Source of the DNA: an uncultured Akkermansia sp.
Lineage (GTDB): Bacteria > Verrucomicrobiota > Verrucomicrobiia > Verrucomicrobiales > Akkermansiaceae
Length of the DNA stretch: 42,401 nt
Assembly (NCBI GenBank): GCA_947631275.1
Contig: CANRKR010000012.1
Location: forward strand, 1 to 42,401
Direction of reading: 5' to 3'
Below, piece after piece: positions 16,212-24,098 of this stretch; within the stretch, counting starts at the first letter, position 1, and the number at the start of each line of letters is the position of its first letter. The notes under the pieces were generated by a model. It did not search any database. It worked only from the letters and a program-made list of their open reading frames with translations, and was not told the DNA's origin. The translations under genes and the position numbers were made by a program.

Positions 16212-16856
16212 ATGCCTCTGCGCCTCATCGTCGGGCTCGGCAATCCGGGCGAGCAGTACCGGAACACGCGACACAACGCGGGGTTCATGACGCTCGACCT
16301 GCTGGCCGACAAAATGGGCGCATGCTGGAAAAAAGACCGCCACCACCGTGCGCTGGTGACCGGTGCAAGCGGCGTTTTACTCGCCAAGCCTCAAACTTTT
16401 ATGAATGATTCAGGAGAGTGTGTGGGAGCGCTCTCCCGTTACTTCAAAATTGCTCCCGCAGAGCTTCTTGTGGTGTACGATGACATCGCCCTGCCCCTCG
16501 GCACGCTGCGTCTGCGCGAAGGCGGCAGCGCCGGCGGTCACAACGGCATGAAATCCATCATTGCCCACCTCGGCACGGACCGCTTCCCCCGCCTGCGCGT
16601 CGGCATCGGATCGCACGGTTCCGGATCGCTCATCGGTCACGTCCTCGGCTCCTTTCCACCGGAGCAGCAGGAAACGCTGCAGGATGCCCTCTCCCGAGCG
16701 GTGGACGGCATCGGCATCTGCCTCACCCGAGGGTTTCAAGCCGCCGCTAACATCGTTAATCGCCCCCAGAAAAAACCGGAACAATCGCCACAAGAGGCGG
16801 ACGCACAGCAAACATCTCCTGATTTGCAGCAAACTCGGGAGCTCCCCACATCGTAA
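16212..16856 (+). CDS. pth: Peptidyl-tRNA hydrolase
   Basis: A 214-aa cytoplasmic esterase that releases peptides from drop-off peptidyl-tRNA. Signatures are LIVGLGNPGEQYRNTRHNAG with catalytic His21, the KPQTFMNDSG segment (about 59-68), VVYDDIALPLG with the catalytic-site Asp near residue 94, and GGSAGGHNGMKSI (about 108-120). A Gln/Pro-rich tail of about 25 residues extends past the usual fold (about 190 aa) and is likely disordered. In many bacteria pth sits next to rplY; here the two are split by a small accessory cassette, which suggests an insertion between them. Confidence 0.95.
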   Translation: MPLRLIVGLGNPGEQYRNTRHNAGFMTLDLLADKMGACWKKDRHHRALVTGASGVLLAKPQTFMNDSGECVGALSRYFKIAPAELLVVYDDIALPLGTLRLREGGSAGGHNGMKSIIAHLGTDRFPRLRVGIGSHGSGSLIGHVLGSFPPEQQETLQDALSRAVDGIGICLTRGFQAAANIVNRPQKKPEQSPQEADAQQTSPDLQQTRELPTS

Positions 16857-16892
16857 ATCGTCATCCAATTTGTGAATGGGCAAATACATTCG

Positions 16893-16920
16893 TTGACAAA
16901 AAAAGTATGTGTGATAGGAT
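16893..16920 (+). promoter_or_regulatory. Promoter of the small two-gene cassette
   Basis: TTGACA (16893-16898), 16 bp, TAGGAT (16915-16920). Unlike most genes here, the first gene then has a proper leader with GAGGAG (16927-16932) 5 nt before ATG 16938. Confidence 0.7.
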
Positions 16921-16937
16921 GATCACGAGGAGAAGCA

Positions 16938-17129
16938 ATGAAAACGACAGAGACAGTTGAGGATCGGATAGCGCGGCTGCGTCGTGAAGCGTACCAGAGC
17001 GCCGTTGCTCAGACATCGCACGGGAGTGTTTTGCTACAACACGGAGCATTTTTCACGGAAGAAGATTTCGATCGAGAGCTGCGGAAGCTGTTCAATGCAT
17101 GGGAGAGCGGAAATAGCTATGAATTCTAA
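16938..17129 (+). CDS. Small protein of unknown function (63 aa)
   Basis: A 63-residue protein starting MKTTETVEDRIARLRREAYQ, probably all helical, with an acidic C-terminal half (HGAFFTEEDFDRELRKLFNAWESG). It has its own good promoter and a well-spaced GAGGAG ribosome binding site, unusual in this window, so I treat it as a real gene. The DNA is AT-richer than its neighbours. It overlaps the start of the next gene by 11 nt, the layout of a coupled two-gene unit such as an antitoxin-toxin or accessory pair. That role is only a structural analogy, as I recognise no family. Confidence 0.62.
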   Translation: MKTTETVEDRIARLRREAYQSAVAQTSHGSVLLQHGAFFTEEDFDRELRKLFNAWESGNSYEF

Positions 17130-17236
17130 AGAGGCCGCCTCTGAAACTTGTCAAGGATCTTCAAGAGGCATTTAACGAGGCGGAAAGTGAGATACACCGC
17201 AGTGAGTCCGTCACCCAAAGGGCTCCTGTTTCCGCG
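17119..17236 (+). pseudogene. Frameshifted 5' part of the second cassette gene
   Basis: ATG 17119, overlapping the upstream TAA, reads MNSKEAAS. If one base near 17143 (the G of TCTGAAA) is skipped, the frame becomes KLVKDLQEAFNEAESEIHRS and continues unbroken into the long frame at 17237. The hydrophilic helical sequence joins smoothly to the main ORF, so a +1 shift or a one-base insertion is likely. Without a shift, the 17119 frame stops at 17175. Confidence 0.5.
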
Positions 17237-17776
17237 TTGAATGAGCTACGTTATGCAGGTTCTCACATGCTGGTCTATCTCCAGGAGGGGCATCAGGAAG
17301 AATTGACACAAGCGACCATGCACGGACGAAGAGCTTTCTACGATGCTCAACGCTTCACTCTCTTATTTCTCATGCGGGATGCACAAGCTATCCGCAACGG
17401 CATTGGCGAATTTATATCTCTCTACGTGAGCCTGGTCTCTCGAACGCATGGCGCAAACAAATACGGGGAACTAAAGAAAAATCTTATATCCGCAAAAGCT
17501 TATATTCAACAGTTAGCGCAAATTAAATCGGATAGCAAGCGCTGGCAGAACAGAGGCGAAAACTATGCTGCTTGTAAGCCTCATATCCGGGCGTTGAGAG
17601 AATACATAGATGTGTATGAATCCCTATCCGACGAGTTTGCTCGCGCAAGAGACGAAGAAGTGGAACACAAAAGGAGAATAGAGCAGGATAGACGAAGAAA
17701 ATTCATCCTGGCTGTTTTGGGACTGATCCTCGCTATGTTAGGGGTGATAGCAACCCTTGTGGCAGCCTGTTTTTGA
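17237..17776 (+). CDS. Helical protein with a C-terminal membrane anchor, unknown
   Basis: The uninterrupted part of the frame starts at TTG 17237 and encodes 179 aa. It reads as a helical domain with a motif-like HGRRAFYDAQRFTLLFLM (about 29-46), a lysine-rich middle, a charged coiled segment (about 125-155, DEEVEHKRRIEQDRRRK), and one C-terminal transmembrane helix (FILAVLGLILAMLGVIATLV). The frame is open upstream to 17123 and that stretch also looks coding, so the native protein is probably about 218 aa and starts at ATG 17119 with a one-base frameshift. Either the gene is broken, it is recoded, or it restarts at TTG. No function can be assigned. Confidence 0.6.
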   Translation: MNELRYAGSHMLVYLQEGHQEELTQATMHGRRAFYDAQRFTLLFLMRDAQAIRNGIGEFISLYVSLVSRTHGANKYGELKKNLISAKAYIQQLAQIKSDSKRWQNRGENYAACKPHIRALREYIDVYESLSDEFARARDEEVEHKRRIEQDRRRKFILAVLGLILAMLGVIATLVAACF

Positions 17777-18029
17777 GATCCTGGTCAGCCAAAATCTCCG
17801 CAGATCGTAAATGGCAGTCGCATTTTCTCATGCGGTTGACCTTGACTGCGGCCGCTAAAAAATCATACCGCAAAAAATTGTTTTTCCTTGACAAAGAGGG
17901 GCAGCTGTGGCATCCTGCGCGTCCGCTCATGCCACGCGGGCGTGGGCGCGTACACTCGGCGGGTGACGCAAGCGCACCGACGTCGGAACCACTCTGAAAC
18001 AAACCACATTTTCATTTCTGAATTGATCC
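17777..18029 (+). other. Intergenic region with a nested inverted repeat
   Basis: This 253-bp gap before rplY contains GCAGTC (17814-17819) paired with GACTGC (17844-17849). Inside that pair, CGCAT (17819-17823) pairs with ATGCG (17830-17834). A TTGACA at 17888-17893 may be the -35 of an rplY promoter, but the -10 position (CATCCT) is poor. I see no gene here. Confidence 0.3.
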
Positions 18030-18584
18030 ATGAAAACGAAAACACTGAGTGTAAGCAAGCGCGAGCTTGTCGGCACAGGAAAACTCAACAGCCTGCGCGC
18101 TAAGGGCCTCGTGCCGGCGGTGATCTACGGACACGCCGTGAAGGAAAATATCAACATCCAAATTCAAGCGGCAGATCTGCGCGTGTTGCTGGGACTGGAT
18201 GAAACGGACAGCCTCCCCGTGGAGCTGGATCTGGAGGGCGAGAAGATTCTCTGTCTCATCAAAAATGTGCAGCACAACCACCTGACCGATAGCACCACAC
18301 ATGTGGATTTCCAAGCTATCACGCCGGATTCGATGGTGCTGGTGAAGGTGCCCGTGCACCTGCGGGGAACGCCGGTGGGTGTGGCAATGGGTGGCCAGGT
18401 GCAGCAATTGGTGCACCAACTGCCGGTGCGCTGCAAGGTGAAGGATATCCCGGAGGAGATTGTGGCGGATATCTCCGCCATCGATATGGGACAATCACTC
18501 CGCCTGTCCCAGGTGACGCTGCCTGAAAAGATGACCACGCCGTTCAACGGCACCGTGGTGCTGGCTTCCGTGGTGAAGCCCTGA
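18030..18584 (+). CDS. rplY: 50S ribosomal protein L25 (long Ctc form)
   Basis: A 184-aa protein binding 5S rRNA in the 50S subunit. The N-terminal L25 domain (about 1-92) contains RELVGTGKLNSLRAKGLVPAVIYG, the 5S-contacting loop region, and KNVQHNHLTDSTTHVDF. The C-terminal TL5/Ctc domain (about 95-184) runs from VKVPVHLRGTPVG to LPEKMTTPFNGTVVLASVV. This two-domain length is usual outside the enterobacteria. There is no Shine-Dalgarno before ATG 18030. A GC-rich inverted repeat around 18632-18650 follows the stop and may terminate the transcript, but it has no T-tract. Confidence 0.95.
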   Translation: MKTKTLSVSKRELVGTGKLNSLRAKGLVPAVIYGHAVKENINIQIQAADLRVLLGLDETDSLPVELDLEGEKILCLIKNVQHNHLTDSTTHVDFQAITPDSMVLVKVPVHLRGTPVGVAMGGQVQQLVHQLPVRCKVKDIPEEIVADISAIDMGQSLRLSQVTLPEKMTTPFNGTVVLASVVKP

Positions 18585-18701
18585 TCCCGGGAAACAAAAG
18601 ATGACCGACAGGGGCGGAGCATGGGGCGGAATGAGCGCCCCGGCCCCGCCTCGATCGCCTAAGGGGATACCCTCTCAATCCACTCACTCACGCCCGACAC
18701 A

Positions 18702-20642
18702 ATGCCCCACCGCAAGACACAGACCATCCGCCGCAAGGTCAGAAATTGGTCACCCGCTGATTCTGCTGAACTTTACTGCGTGCCGGACTGGGGCAACGAC
18801 TTTTTTGGCGTCTCACGCAACGGCGAAACCACCGTGCGACTCATTGACAGCGACGGCGAACCCCGAAACGTGAGCCTGGTGAGTCTGATGAAAGAACTAT
18901 CCGAACGCGGCACGGCAGCTCCGATCCTGCTGCGTTTTCGCGATCTGCTCCGCGCACGGGTGGACGAGTTGAATCGCAGTTTTTCCAACGCCATCCGCAA
19001 GCTGGATTACCGGGGAAATTACCGCGGTGTGTACCCTATCAAGGTAAACCAGCAGCGACATATCGTCGAAGAAATCGTGTCCTACGGCGCGCGCTACCAC
19101 TACGGGCTGGAAGCCGGTTCCAAACCTGAGCTCATCGCCGCCATGGCGTACATGCAGGATGAAGAGGCCTTCCTCATGTGCAACGGATACAAAGATGACG
19201 AATTCATTGATTTGGCCCTCATGGGGCAGCGCATGGGATTGAATATCCACCTGATTCTGGAGATGCCCAACGAGCTGCCGGCCATCCTGAAACGAGCGGA
19301 AAAACTGGGCATTGAACCGAATCTTGGCGTGAGGGTGCGTCTGTCGTCCAAAGGCGCCGGGCACTGGAGCGAGTCGGCCGGTGATAAGTCCGTCTTCGGG
19401 TTGAACACGGCCCAGGTCATCGAAGTGGTGGATCACCTCAAGGAGGTGAACAAGCTGCATTGCCTCAAAGTGCTGCACTACCACCAGGGTTCACAGATTC
19501 CGAACATCTCCATCATCCGCGAGGGCCTCTCCGAGGCCTGCCGCATGTACATTGACCTCGTGCGCGAGGGCGCCCCCATGGGCACGCTGGATATGGGAGG
19601 CGGGTTGGCAGTGGACTACGATGGTTCACAGACAAATTTCCATTCCTCCTGCAACTACACAGTGGAGGAGTATGCGCGCGACGTGGTGGAAATTGTGGGG
19701 GAAATGTGCACGCGCAGCGGGGTGGCGCATCCCACGTTGGTGACAGAAAGCGGACGCGCCGTATCGGCTTACCACTCGGTTCTCGTCTTCAATATTCTGG
19801 ATGTGACCAGCACGCAAGGCTACAATGGGGCGCTGCCGAAGCTGCCGGACAACGCAAGCGAAGTGCTGGTAGCGCTGGACGAAACCTACCGCATGCTCAC
19901 CCGCAAAAATATCCAGGAGAGTTACAACGATGCGAACTATTACCGCGACACCCTGCGCATGCAGTTCTCCTACGGCAGTGTGAGCCTGCGCGAGCGCGGC
20001 ATCGGCGAAGCCATCTACTGGCGCATCATGGGGCTTATCGCCCGGCGCATCGCTGAAATGAGCGAAATCCCCGAAGATCTCAAGGAGGTCTCCGACAACA
20101 TGGTGGATTTTTACTACGGCAATTTTTCGCTCTTTCAAAGTTTGCCTGACTCCTGGGCCATCGACCAGCTTTTCCCGGTCATGCCCATCCAGCGCCTCTG
20201 TGAACGCCCCACGCAGAAGTGCGTGCTCGTGGATATCACCTGCGACTGCGACGGCAAGGTGGCGCAGTATATCGACCGCGAGGATGTGGCGCGCTCCCTG
20301 CCGCTGCACGAGGTGGAGGGGGACGAACAGTACTACGTCGCGGTATTCCTTGTCGGCGCGTATCAGGAGACCCTCGGCGACATCCATAATCTGCTGGGCG
20401 ACACGAACGTGGTGAGCGTGCATTTGGAGAACGGTCGTCCGGTCTTCACGGATGAGGAGGAAGGAGATTGCGTGGCAGATGTGCTATCCTACGTGAAGTA
20501 CGATGCCAAGGAGCTGGTGCGGCGTTTCCGAACCCTGGCGGAACAAGCGGTGGAAGGCGGTCGCATCACGCCCCGCCAGCGCCGCGAAGCTCTGGAAGCC
20601 TACCGCGACGGTCTCAACGGCTACACCTACTACGAGCTTTGA
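18702..20642 (+). CDS. speA: Biosynthetic arginine decarboxylase
   Basis: A 646-aa PLP enzyme converting arginine to agmatine, the entry to putrescine and spermidine synthesis. It has the fold-type III alanine-racemase-like barrel with the PLP lysine in RGVYPIKVNQQRH near residue 110. The phosphate-binding glycine motif LDMGGGLAVDYDGS lies near residue 296, and VDITCDCDGKVAQYID near residue 510 carries the second-subunit catalytic cysteine region. Length matches the E. coli-type SpeA. It begins at ATG 18702 without an evident ribosome binding site. No agmatinase or agmatine deiminase gene is adjacent, so the following steps must be elsewhere. Confidence 0.95.
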   Translation: MPHRKTQTIRRKVRNWSPADSAELYCVPDWGNDFFGVSRNGETTVRLIDSDGEPRNVSLVSLMKELSERGTAAPILLRFRDLLRARVDELNRSFSNAIRKLDYRGNYRGVYPIKVNQQRHIVEEIVSYGARYHYGLEAGSKPELIAAMAYMQDEEAFLMCNGYKDDEFIDLALMGQRMGLNIHLILEMPNELPAILKRAEKLGIEPNLGVRVRLSSKGAGHWSESAGDKSVFGLNTAQVIEVVDHLKEVNKLHCLKVLHYHQGSQIPNISIIREGLSEACRMYIDLVREGAPMGTLDMGGGLAVDYDGSQTNFHSSCNYTVEEYARDVVEIVGEMCTRSGVAHPTLVTESGRAVSAYHSVLVFNILDVTSTQGYNGALPKLPDNASEVLVALDETYRMLTRKNIQESYNDANYYRDTLRMQFSYGSVSLRERGIGEAIYWRIMGLIARRIAEMSEIPEDLKEVSDNMVDFYYGNFSLFQSLPDSWAIDQLFPVMPIQRLCERPTQKCVLVDITCDCDGKVAQYIDREDVARSLPLHEVEGDEQYYVAVFLVGAYQETLGDIHNLLGDTNVVSVHLENGRPVFTDEEEGDCVADVLSYVKYDAKELVRRFRTLAEQAVEGGRITPRQRREALEAYRDGLNGYTYYEL

Positions 20643-20669
20643 ATGGGTCTATGCGCACGGCAAATCCTG

Positions 20670-22292
20670 TTACTGCGCATTATCACGCAACAGTCGCGCC
20701 AGATCATCGGCCGTCTCCTGCGCATCCTGCACCGAATGATCCGCCGGCACAATCGTCTCCGTGCCGCGTGACAGGTGGCTGGACCAATACGGCACGATGC
20801 CGTCGGAACTGCGCGGAGTGTTGCCGCGTCCGCGATCGCCGATGATGGAATGGACGGGCACATCGCGCACGGCAAGAGGAGCAAGGCCGCGGATGGCGTA
20901 GCTATCCGGCGAAAGCTGGCGGATACTCGTGAACCAGCGCGTGAGACGCCGGGGATCCGTGATCACGTTGCCACGCTGCAAAGTAGCGACATTCAGCGTT
21001 TCAGAGATAATGCTCTGCGGCAGATAGATGAGATGTGTAAGCATGATTACAAAGCGATTGCGCGCGATGGGCGCTCCTTTGTGCGGCGTGGCCATATAGA
21101 CTACCATGCCGGCTTTCACGGGTTTGAAGTAGAACACGTCCTGCATGCCGTTCTTGCGCGCAAAAGCGGGCGGAGCGTCCGTGTAGCGACCGCGGAGCAG
21201 GTCACCGAAAAGCGTGCGATCCTTCGGCACCGCCTCCAATAGTCTCCACGGCTCCGTGCATTGGCTGTAGTGCGTGATGAGCCCGCCCATGGAATGACCG
21301 ACAGCGACAAGGCGATCCCAGTTGGCATTGCGATGCCCCGGGTCAAACTCAGCGCGGGCGTCTTTCAGAGCCTTGCGATAAGCCGCGGCAGAGAGCGTCC
21401 ACGCCACGCCGGTGGGATAGTTGAAGTACCAGAATTGGTAGCGCTTGCGCAGATCGGGGTGACTCCTCAAACGGTTCACAAGGTTGGCAAAGGTAGCAGC
21501 GCTGGAAGCAAGTCCATGCACAAGGATAACGGGGATGCGATTCGGGTCGCAAGGTTCCATGCAGACAAGGCCCCGCTGGTTACGCGTATTTTGAGGGCGG
21601 AGCAAACCGAGAAATTTATCGCGATCCACTCCGCTGAGCGCCCAGTACAACTCGATGGAGGCAGAGTAATCCGCCGCCAGTTGATACATCATCCTGCCGA
21701 CACGAACTTTGGAAGTCTCCTGCTGCGGGATAAAACGAAAGACGGGCGATGCCTGCGCACCACGAAACTCCAGCAGCGCAGTCATGGTATGCACCGTGCC
21801 GCGCGCCTGAAAAGTCGCCACTCGCTCGCGAAGCTTGGCATGAGGAATCACTCCGACAATCGGCACGCCGAGCCCAGGAGAAAGATAACGCTCCTTCAGC
21901 GTGTCGAGCCGCACATCCGCCGCCGGTACGACGTCATCATACATCTGAACCAATTCCCCGGAAAGATCTCCCCGCGACGATCCCTCCATGAACAACGGAT
22001 ACGGAGCGTCACCGCCCTCCTGCACAATATCGTGCCGCAAACGACGCAGCAAGCAGAGCAAATCTGCGTTGTAGCGGCGGATGAGCTCCTGACGCTGCTC
22101 CGCAGAGACATTAACCTGCCCCAGCGTACTCCACGCTTCGCGTAAACGAACGACAATCGATGAATCAGGCATGGTACGGCGGCTGACATGCGGAAGCTTC
22201 GGTGGCGGCAATGGAGACACGCTGCATCCGAGCATGCCAAGCCCAAGCGCCAGGCACACCATGATACTCCGTATTCGCTGCATCTGCGTCAT
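20670..22292 (-). CDS. Lipoprotein with a triacylglycerol lipase-like alpha/beta-hydrolase domain
   Basis: About 540 aa from ATG 22292. The N-terminus, RIRSIMVCLALGLGMLGC, ends in a lipobox with lipidated Cys23. A long N-terminal region without a recognised domain (about 24-235) precedes the hydrolase. The hydrolase has the oxyanion segment IPVILVHGLASSAATF, the nucleophile elbow VGHSMGG (Ser334) and a late histidine in PADHSVQDA that completes the usual triad. It probably hydrolyses ester substrates at the envelope. The start at 22292 is preferred because a consensus promoter ends 7 nt upstream, making this a leaderless transcript; ATG 22283 is also possible. It converges on speA and diverges from the envelope operon. 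Confidence 0.8.
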   Translation of the reverse strand: MTQMQRIRSIMVCLALGLGMLGCSVSPLPPPKLPHVSRRTMPDSSIVVRLREAWSTLGQVNVSAEQRQELIRRYNADLLCLLRRLRHDIVQEGGDAPYPLFMEGSSRGDLSGELVQMYDDVVPAADVRLDTLKERYLSPGLGVPIVGVIPHAKLRERVATFQARGTVHTMTALLEFRGAQASPVFRFIPQQETSKVRVGRMMYQLAADYSASIELYWALSGVDRDKFLGLLRPQNTRNQRGLVCMEPCDPNRIPVILVHGLASSAATFANLVNRLRSHPDLRKRYQFWYFNYPTGVAWTLSAAAYRKALKDARAEFDPGHRNANWDRLVAVGHSMGGLITHYSQCTEPWRLLEAVPKDRTLFGDLLRGRYTDAPPAFARKNGMQDVFYFKPVKAGMVVYMATPHKGAPIARNRFVIMLTHLIYLPQSIISETLNVATLQRGNVITDPRRLTRWFTSIRQLSPDSYAIRGLAPLAVRDVPVHSIIGDRGRGNTPRSSDGIVPYWSSHLSRGTETIVPADHSVQDAQETADDLARLLRDNAQ

Positions 22293-22299
22293 CCCACCC

Positions 22300-22328
22300 A
22301 TTGTACACACCGGGAAAAAGCTAGTCAA
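22300..22328 (-). promoter_or_regulatory. Promoter of the lipase-like lipoprotein gene
   Basis: Read on the minus strand: TTGACT (22328-22323), 17 bp, TACAAT (22305-22300). The expected +1 is within a base or two of ATG 22292. Confidence 0.75.
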
Positions 22329-22410
22329 CAACTTGATAGATATAACCGGAGCAACGAGCCAACTCACACTGATTCGTCTTCCTTTTCTGCTGGAAACGGT
22401 CGTGCGCCTG

Positions 22411-22419
22411 TGTTAGAAT
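22411..22419 (+). promoter_or_regulatory. Extended -10 promoter of the envelope operon
   Basis: TGTTAGAAT is an extended -10 element (TGn plus TAGAAT, 22414-22419) without a good -35 box. ATG 22432 follows after 12 nt. Confidence 0.55.
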
Positions 22420-22431
22420 GACCGCGTTCCC

Positions 22432-23013
22432 ATGGAAAAGAATTTTTTTTCTTACGCTCTCGTCCTGCTTGGTCTCCTGCTTGTGACCTGCGGTTGCCAG
22501 CAGAAGCCTTACCCCATTTTCTTCCTGTCGGAAGCTGACAGCGCCGAAGGATCCAGCGCTAAATTCATTCTCATGTATAACGGGCATCCCTACACACGCA
22601 TGCCCCTCGTCACGCATCAGCACCTTGAATCCTACCACTCTTTCATGAGTATGCAGGATGGCAGCTACGGCGCCGTTTTCACCCTGAAAAAAGAATGGCG
22701 CAACCGGCTCTATCAGATGACACAGAATCGGCGGGGCTCCCTCATCCTCCCCGTGGTGAACAGTCTGGCTTTTCAACCGCTGCGCGTCGATGGTCCTATC
22801 ACCGACGGAAAACTCGTGATCTGGAACGGCCTGAATGGCTACGATCTGAAGCAAATTGCCCGTGATATCCGCCCGGAGAACCCGGAGATGGAGAAAAAAC
22901 GTTTCCTGAAGAAAAATCCGCGTCCCCTTCCGAAAGTCGCACCGTCGACGAAGAATGAGCGCAAGGATCACACGGGACGCACGATCGGCGAAATCTTCTC
23001 AAGCGGTTCGTGA
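22432..23013 (+). CDS. Lipoprotein of unknown function (193 aa)
   Basis: The protein opens with a charged MEKNFF, a hydrophobic core (YALVLLGLLLVTCGC) and a cysteine at residue 20 or 22, so it is a likely lipoprotein. The mature part begins QQKPYPIFFLSEAD and has a beta-rich centre (SLILPVVNSLAFQPLRVDGPITDGKLVIWNG). The tail is rich in Lys, Arg and Pro (MEKKRFLKKNPRPLPK) and probably disordered. No domain is recognised. Its TGA overlaps the ATG of the M23 peptidase gene, so the two are translationally coupled and may act together in the envelope. Confidence 0.7.
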   Translation: MEKNFFSYALVLLGLLLVTCGCQQKPYPIFFLSEADSAEGSSAKFILMYNGHPYTRMPLVTHQHLESYHSFMSMQDGSYGAVFTLKKEWRNRLYQMTQNRRGSLILPVVNSLAFQPLRVDGPITDGKLVIWNGLNGYDLKQIARDIRPENPEMEKKRFLKKNPRPLPKVAPSTKNERKDHTGRTIGEIFSSGS

Positions 23014-24098
23014 TGAGACAGACAATTTTCAACGTATGTCGATTGTGCCTCCCCTGGCTCCTATGCGCCGGCATGGCCGCCGGAGAGATGGCAGCCCGGC
23101 GTGATCTCGTGTACCGCTTCCCCACTCAAAATCACGCCTTGCTGGAGGGACGTGGGGAAGATTTTTACATGTACTGCGACCGCACTTTTGAGGGCGAGAA
23201 GAGCACCCCATGGCAAGCCGGAGGCTACGGTATGGTGCGCAACCCCTTCCGCGCGAGTGACGGGAAGATCATGTTCAGCAAGATGCACGAGGGAGTTGAT
23301 ATCAAGCCCATGCAACGCGATGCACAGGGTGAACCCCTTGATCTTGTGTACCCCATTGCCCCGGGCAAGGTAGCCTACACCAGCCCCTCCCCCCAACTAA
23401 GCAACTATGGCCGCTACGTCGTTGTGAGTCATGAGGTGCCGGAGGGTACCATCTACAGCCTCTATGCCCACCTGGCACGTGTGGATTGCGTGGTCGGCCA
23501 GACAGTCGGAACAGCCAATGCCCTGGGCAGGATGGGACACAGCGGCGCCGGAATTGACAAGCGCAGATCCCATGTGCATCTGGAGATATGCTTGATGATC
23601 CACTCCTGCTACGATCAATTTTCCCCGCCATCCAACAAGCATGGAATTTTCAACGGCATGAACCTCGTGGGAATCGACCCGGCCCCGGTGCTGCGCGCCT
23701 GCAGTGGGGGAACTCCTCTGTCACTCAACGAGCATTGGAACACATTGAAAGAGCACTACCGCGTGCGCGTGCCGACTCACGGCCACACGCCGGATTTCCT
23801 GCGGCGGTATCCCTTCCTCTACAAAGGAAACAACGCAGCTCCCCTTCCCGAAGCAGTGGACGTGGCTTTCACGGCGGAGGGAGTGCCGCTAGCGGTGTAC
23901 CCCGCCACAGGAAAAGTGGCACAACCAGTGGTTGTCTCCTGTATCTCTCTGCCGACTCCCCAGCAGAACGTCACCGTCAACCGTGTAAAAAATAGCAGTG
24001 TGAATGCAGCTCTCACCGCCTCCGGTCTCCGCTACATCAGTCATTTCTTCTGGCACAAACCGGCCACCCCTGCAACCGACCCCGTTACTGCCCTATGA
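23013..24098 (+). CDS. Secreted M23 (LytM-type) peptidase
   Basis: A 361-aa protein with a signal peptide (MRQTIFNVCRLCLPWLLCAGMAAGE) and an M23 metallopeptidase domain. Zinc and active-site motifs are present: HEGVDIKP (HxxxD near residue 93), a central YSLYAHL near residue 150, and SHVHLEI (HxH near residue 191). Such enzymes cut peptide cross-links of peptidoglycan or activate cell-wall amidases. Because the catalytic motifs look complete, activity is expected. A C-terminal region of about 150 aa without a recognised domain (PDFLRRYPFLYKGNN onward) follows. The ATG at 23013 overlaps the upstream TGA (GTGATG), and its own stop overlaps the next ATG, so the three genes are a tight operon. 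Confidence 0.85.
   Translation: MRQTIFNVCRLCLPWLLCAGMAAGEMAARRDLVYRFPTQNHALLEGRGEDFYMYCDRTFEGEKSTPWQAGGYGMVRNPFRASDGKIMFSKMHEGVDIKPMQRDAQGEPLDLVYPIAPGKVAYTSPSPQLSNYGRYVVVSHEVPEGTIYSLYAHLARVDCVVGQTVGTANALGRMGHSGAGIDKRRSHVHLEICLMIHSCYDQFSPPSNKHGIFNGMNLVGIDPAPVLRACSGGTPLSLNEHWNTLKEHYRVRVPTHGHTPDFLRRYPFLYKGNNAAPLPEAVDVAFTAEGVPLAVYPATGKVAQPVVVSCISLPTPQQNVTVNRVKNSSVNAALTASGLRYISHFFWHKPATPATDPVTAL

Noticed and set aside
17800..18029. tRNA or small RNA gene upstream of rplY
   Set aside because: The hairpins do not form a cloverleaf, no T-loop consensus is present and no good -10 box is seen.
18600..18665. GC-rich inverted repeat after rplY as an intrinsic terminator
   Set aside because: The stems are imperfect and no T-run follows, so I left it out of the feature list.
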